NCBI GenBank assembly: GCA_001931875.2
Contig: MSJH02000208.1
Location: 1 to 18,807 of the forward strand
DNA: 18,807 bases
Direction of reading: 5' to 3'
Source: Byssochlamys sp. IMV 00236
Lineage: Eukaryota > Ascomycota > Eurotiomycetes > Eurotiales > Thermoascaceae
Part shown: in pieces, positions 17,816-18,807 of the stretch
Position numbering within the stretch: position 1 is the first letter of the stretch
Layout of the letters: each line of letters begins with the position of its first letter
Made by a program: the position numbers and the translations under genes
Notes under the pieces: model-generated
The model's database searches: none
Told to the model about the DNA's origin: nothing
What the model saw: the letters and a program-made list of their open reading frames with translations, nothing else

Positions 17816-18381
17816 TGCACAGCTATAAACAGTAATCATTTGCTCCAGCATTTCATCTCAACCAGCACTTTCTACAAACACATATCGAGTCATGAATATA
17901 TAGAATTTTTAAAGTCAATAACTGAAAGTATTAACAAAGACTGGCTAATTTTCCCGCAGCACAGATATGCTGTCTCTCAACTTCTTGCAGAGGCCATTCT
18001 GATAGAGCAATCCTCTGCTATTCTCATAAACTGTGTCGAACCTTATGGTCGTTTAAAGAGTACTGATGCACATTACGAGCGAAGAATTGCAACAGCAATG
18101 CATCTTTCTTCTTATCCGGAAAAAGAAAGCAAATATGGCTGGATCTTGTAATTCAAGCGCAAGAAGACAATACCACGAAGCTGAAAGTTGGAACTACAAC
18201 ATTCAATTTACTAGTAACTTCAAGTTTGCGGTTGGGCAAAAGCTCAATCCCAAGCATTCAAATAGGTCCCAACACAAGCTATTTCGCTCCTACACAAAAC
18301 ACATCTATTTACCTTGATGTGTCTTCAGTAAATTTAGCAAATTTACTGATAGAGAATAAATCAGCCACATCCATCAACTAA
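17816..18381 (+). pseudogene. Unidentified coding-like sequence abutting the transposon remnant
   Basis: The transposase frame stays open past its homology end and reads TSTFYKHISSHEYIEFLKSI, then TESINKDWLIFPQHRYAVSQ, LLAEAILIEQSSAILINCVE and onward to TAA at 18149-18151. A second frame, open 18067-18381, continues with KRKQIWLDLVIQAQEDNTTK, LKVGTTTFNLLVTSSLRLGK and SIYLDVSSVNLANLL, ending TAA at 18379-18381. Both have ordinary protein composition, unlike flanking AT-rich DNA. The change of frame in the overlap (18067-18151) suggests an indel or a missed intron. No family is recognised and no start is visible. It may be a host gene fragment joined to the transposon or another element's remains. 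Confidence 0.35.
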
Positions 18382-18521
18382 GAGACGTATCTGTATCAGC
18401 TACGACAGGTCAGATCCAAGTTTTACTGCTTGTCAGCATATACATGTAGAGATGAGTTTGTTACTGATGAAGAGCTTGAGCTGTGTTCATTCATGTTCAA
18501 GTGAGAGACCCGCATCTGATG
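18382..18521. other. Convergent intergenic spacer
   Basis: 140 nt between the unknown plus-strand frame and the stop of the minus-strand zinc-finger gene. No terminator motif is obvious. Confidence 0.4.
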
Positions 18522-18762
18522 TTAGTTTAGGATTATAGACGGGGAATTATCGTTGCTGTTGTTATTATCATTAGCATTGACAGTGTTGTTGTCATTGTTG
18601 TCCCCTTCGGAACGCAGTCGCTTTTTCCTTATGGAAGAAGTCGAGCAGCGTCCATCATGCATCTTGCCAAGGTGGTGGTTTAGTGTAGTGGGGCTATTAA
18701 GTTTACTGAAGCACTTGGGACAAGTAAACTTTCCATCAATCCTGCTAACTGAAACTGTCTTG
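18522..18762 (-). CDS. C2H2 zinc-finger protein, C-terminal exon (partial)
   Basis: Minus-strand frame ending TAA at 18522-18524. It contains one C2H2 finger CPKCFSKLNSPTTLNHHLGK followed by MH, fitting C-x2-C-x12-H-x4-H. A basic patch (RKKRLRS) could be a nuclear localisation signal, and an Asn/Asp-rich tail ends in SPSIILN. Such fingers bind DNA or RNA; the target is unknown. The 5' limit is uncertain. The frame stays open to the right edge through a 24-base A run (coding strand), which would encode poly-Lys; alternatively an intron ends at one of the nearby AGs (within about 18738-18762). The gene continues beyond the window. Confidence 0.65.
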
Positions 18763-18763
18763 A

Positions 18764-18787
18764 TTTTTTTTTTTTTTTTTTTTTTTT
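18764..18787. repeat. 24-nt poly-T tract
   Basis: Uninterrupted T run on the plus strand, so an A run on the coding strand of the zinc-finger gene. Prone to length variation and to assembly error. Confidence 0.9.
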
Positions 18788-18807
18788 CAATGAAAAGGTT
18801 ACGTGAA

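Overview
The window is eukaryotic and looks fungal, most likely from an early-diverging filamentous fungus of the Mucorales type. This placement is inference from gene content and style, not from a database match. The DNA is AT-rich and the genes carry many very short introns. I place 27 introns of 48-92 nt, nearly all ending in TAG. The proteins include a Dhh1-type helicase with an opisthokont core and a Gln-rich fungal tail, a 1,281-residue RAD50, a membrane-anchored kelch protein and a Ser/Thr-rich cell-surface protein.

Layout. 1-2174: AT-rich DNA without a convincing gene; its left part (about 121-664) resembles a solo LTR. 2175-7017 (-): RAD50 in 18 exons, the large ATPase of the MRN/MRX double-strand-break complex. 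7264-9024 (-): DHH1/DDX6-type DEAD-box helicase in 5 exons, only 246 nt upstream of RAD50. 9470-11404 (-): secreted or membrane-anchored kelch beta-propeller protein in 6 exons. 11405-15130: about 3.7 kb with no intact gene but at least four coding-like islands broken by stops and frame changes. 15131-16734 (+): mucin-like single-pass membrane protein in 2 exons. 17324-17815 (+): 5' half of a decayed Tc1/mariner transposon (left terminal repeat plus transposase N-terminus with three stops). 17816-18381 (+): long open frames of unknown origin abutting the transposon. 18522 to the right edge (-): 3' end of a C2H2 zinc-finger gene.

The three intact minus-strand genes lie head to tail, but DNA repair, mRNA decapping/translation control and a surface kelch protein share no evident pathway, so I read this as compact chromosomal packing, not a functional cluster. 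The right half looks like a gene-poor, decaying, transposon-touched interval. I do not see a clear novel system. The most worthwhile leads are the two stop-free, multiple-of-three introns inside the ATPase cores of RAD50 and DHH1, the AAG 3' splice sites, the Tyr-rich cytoplasmic tail of the mucin-like protein, and the unidentified coding-like fragments at 12.0-14.4 kb and 17.8-18.4 kb.
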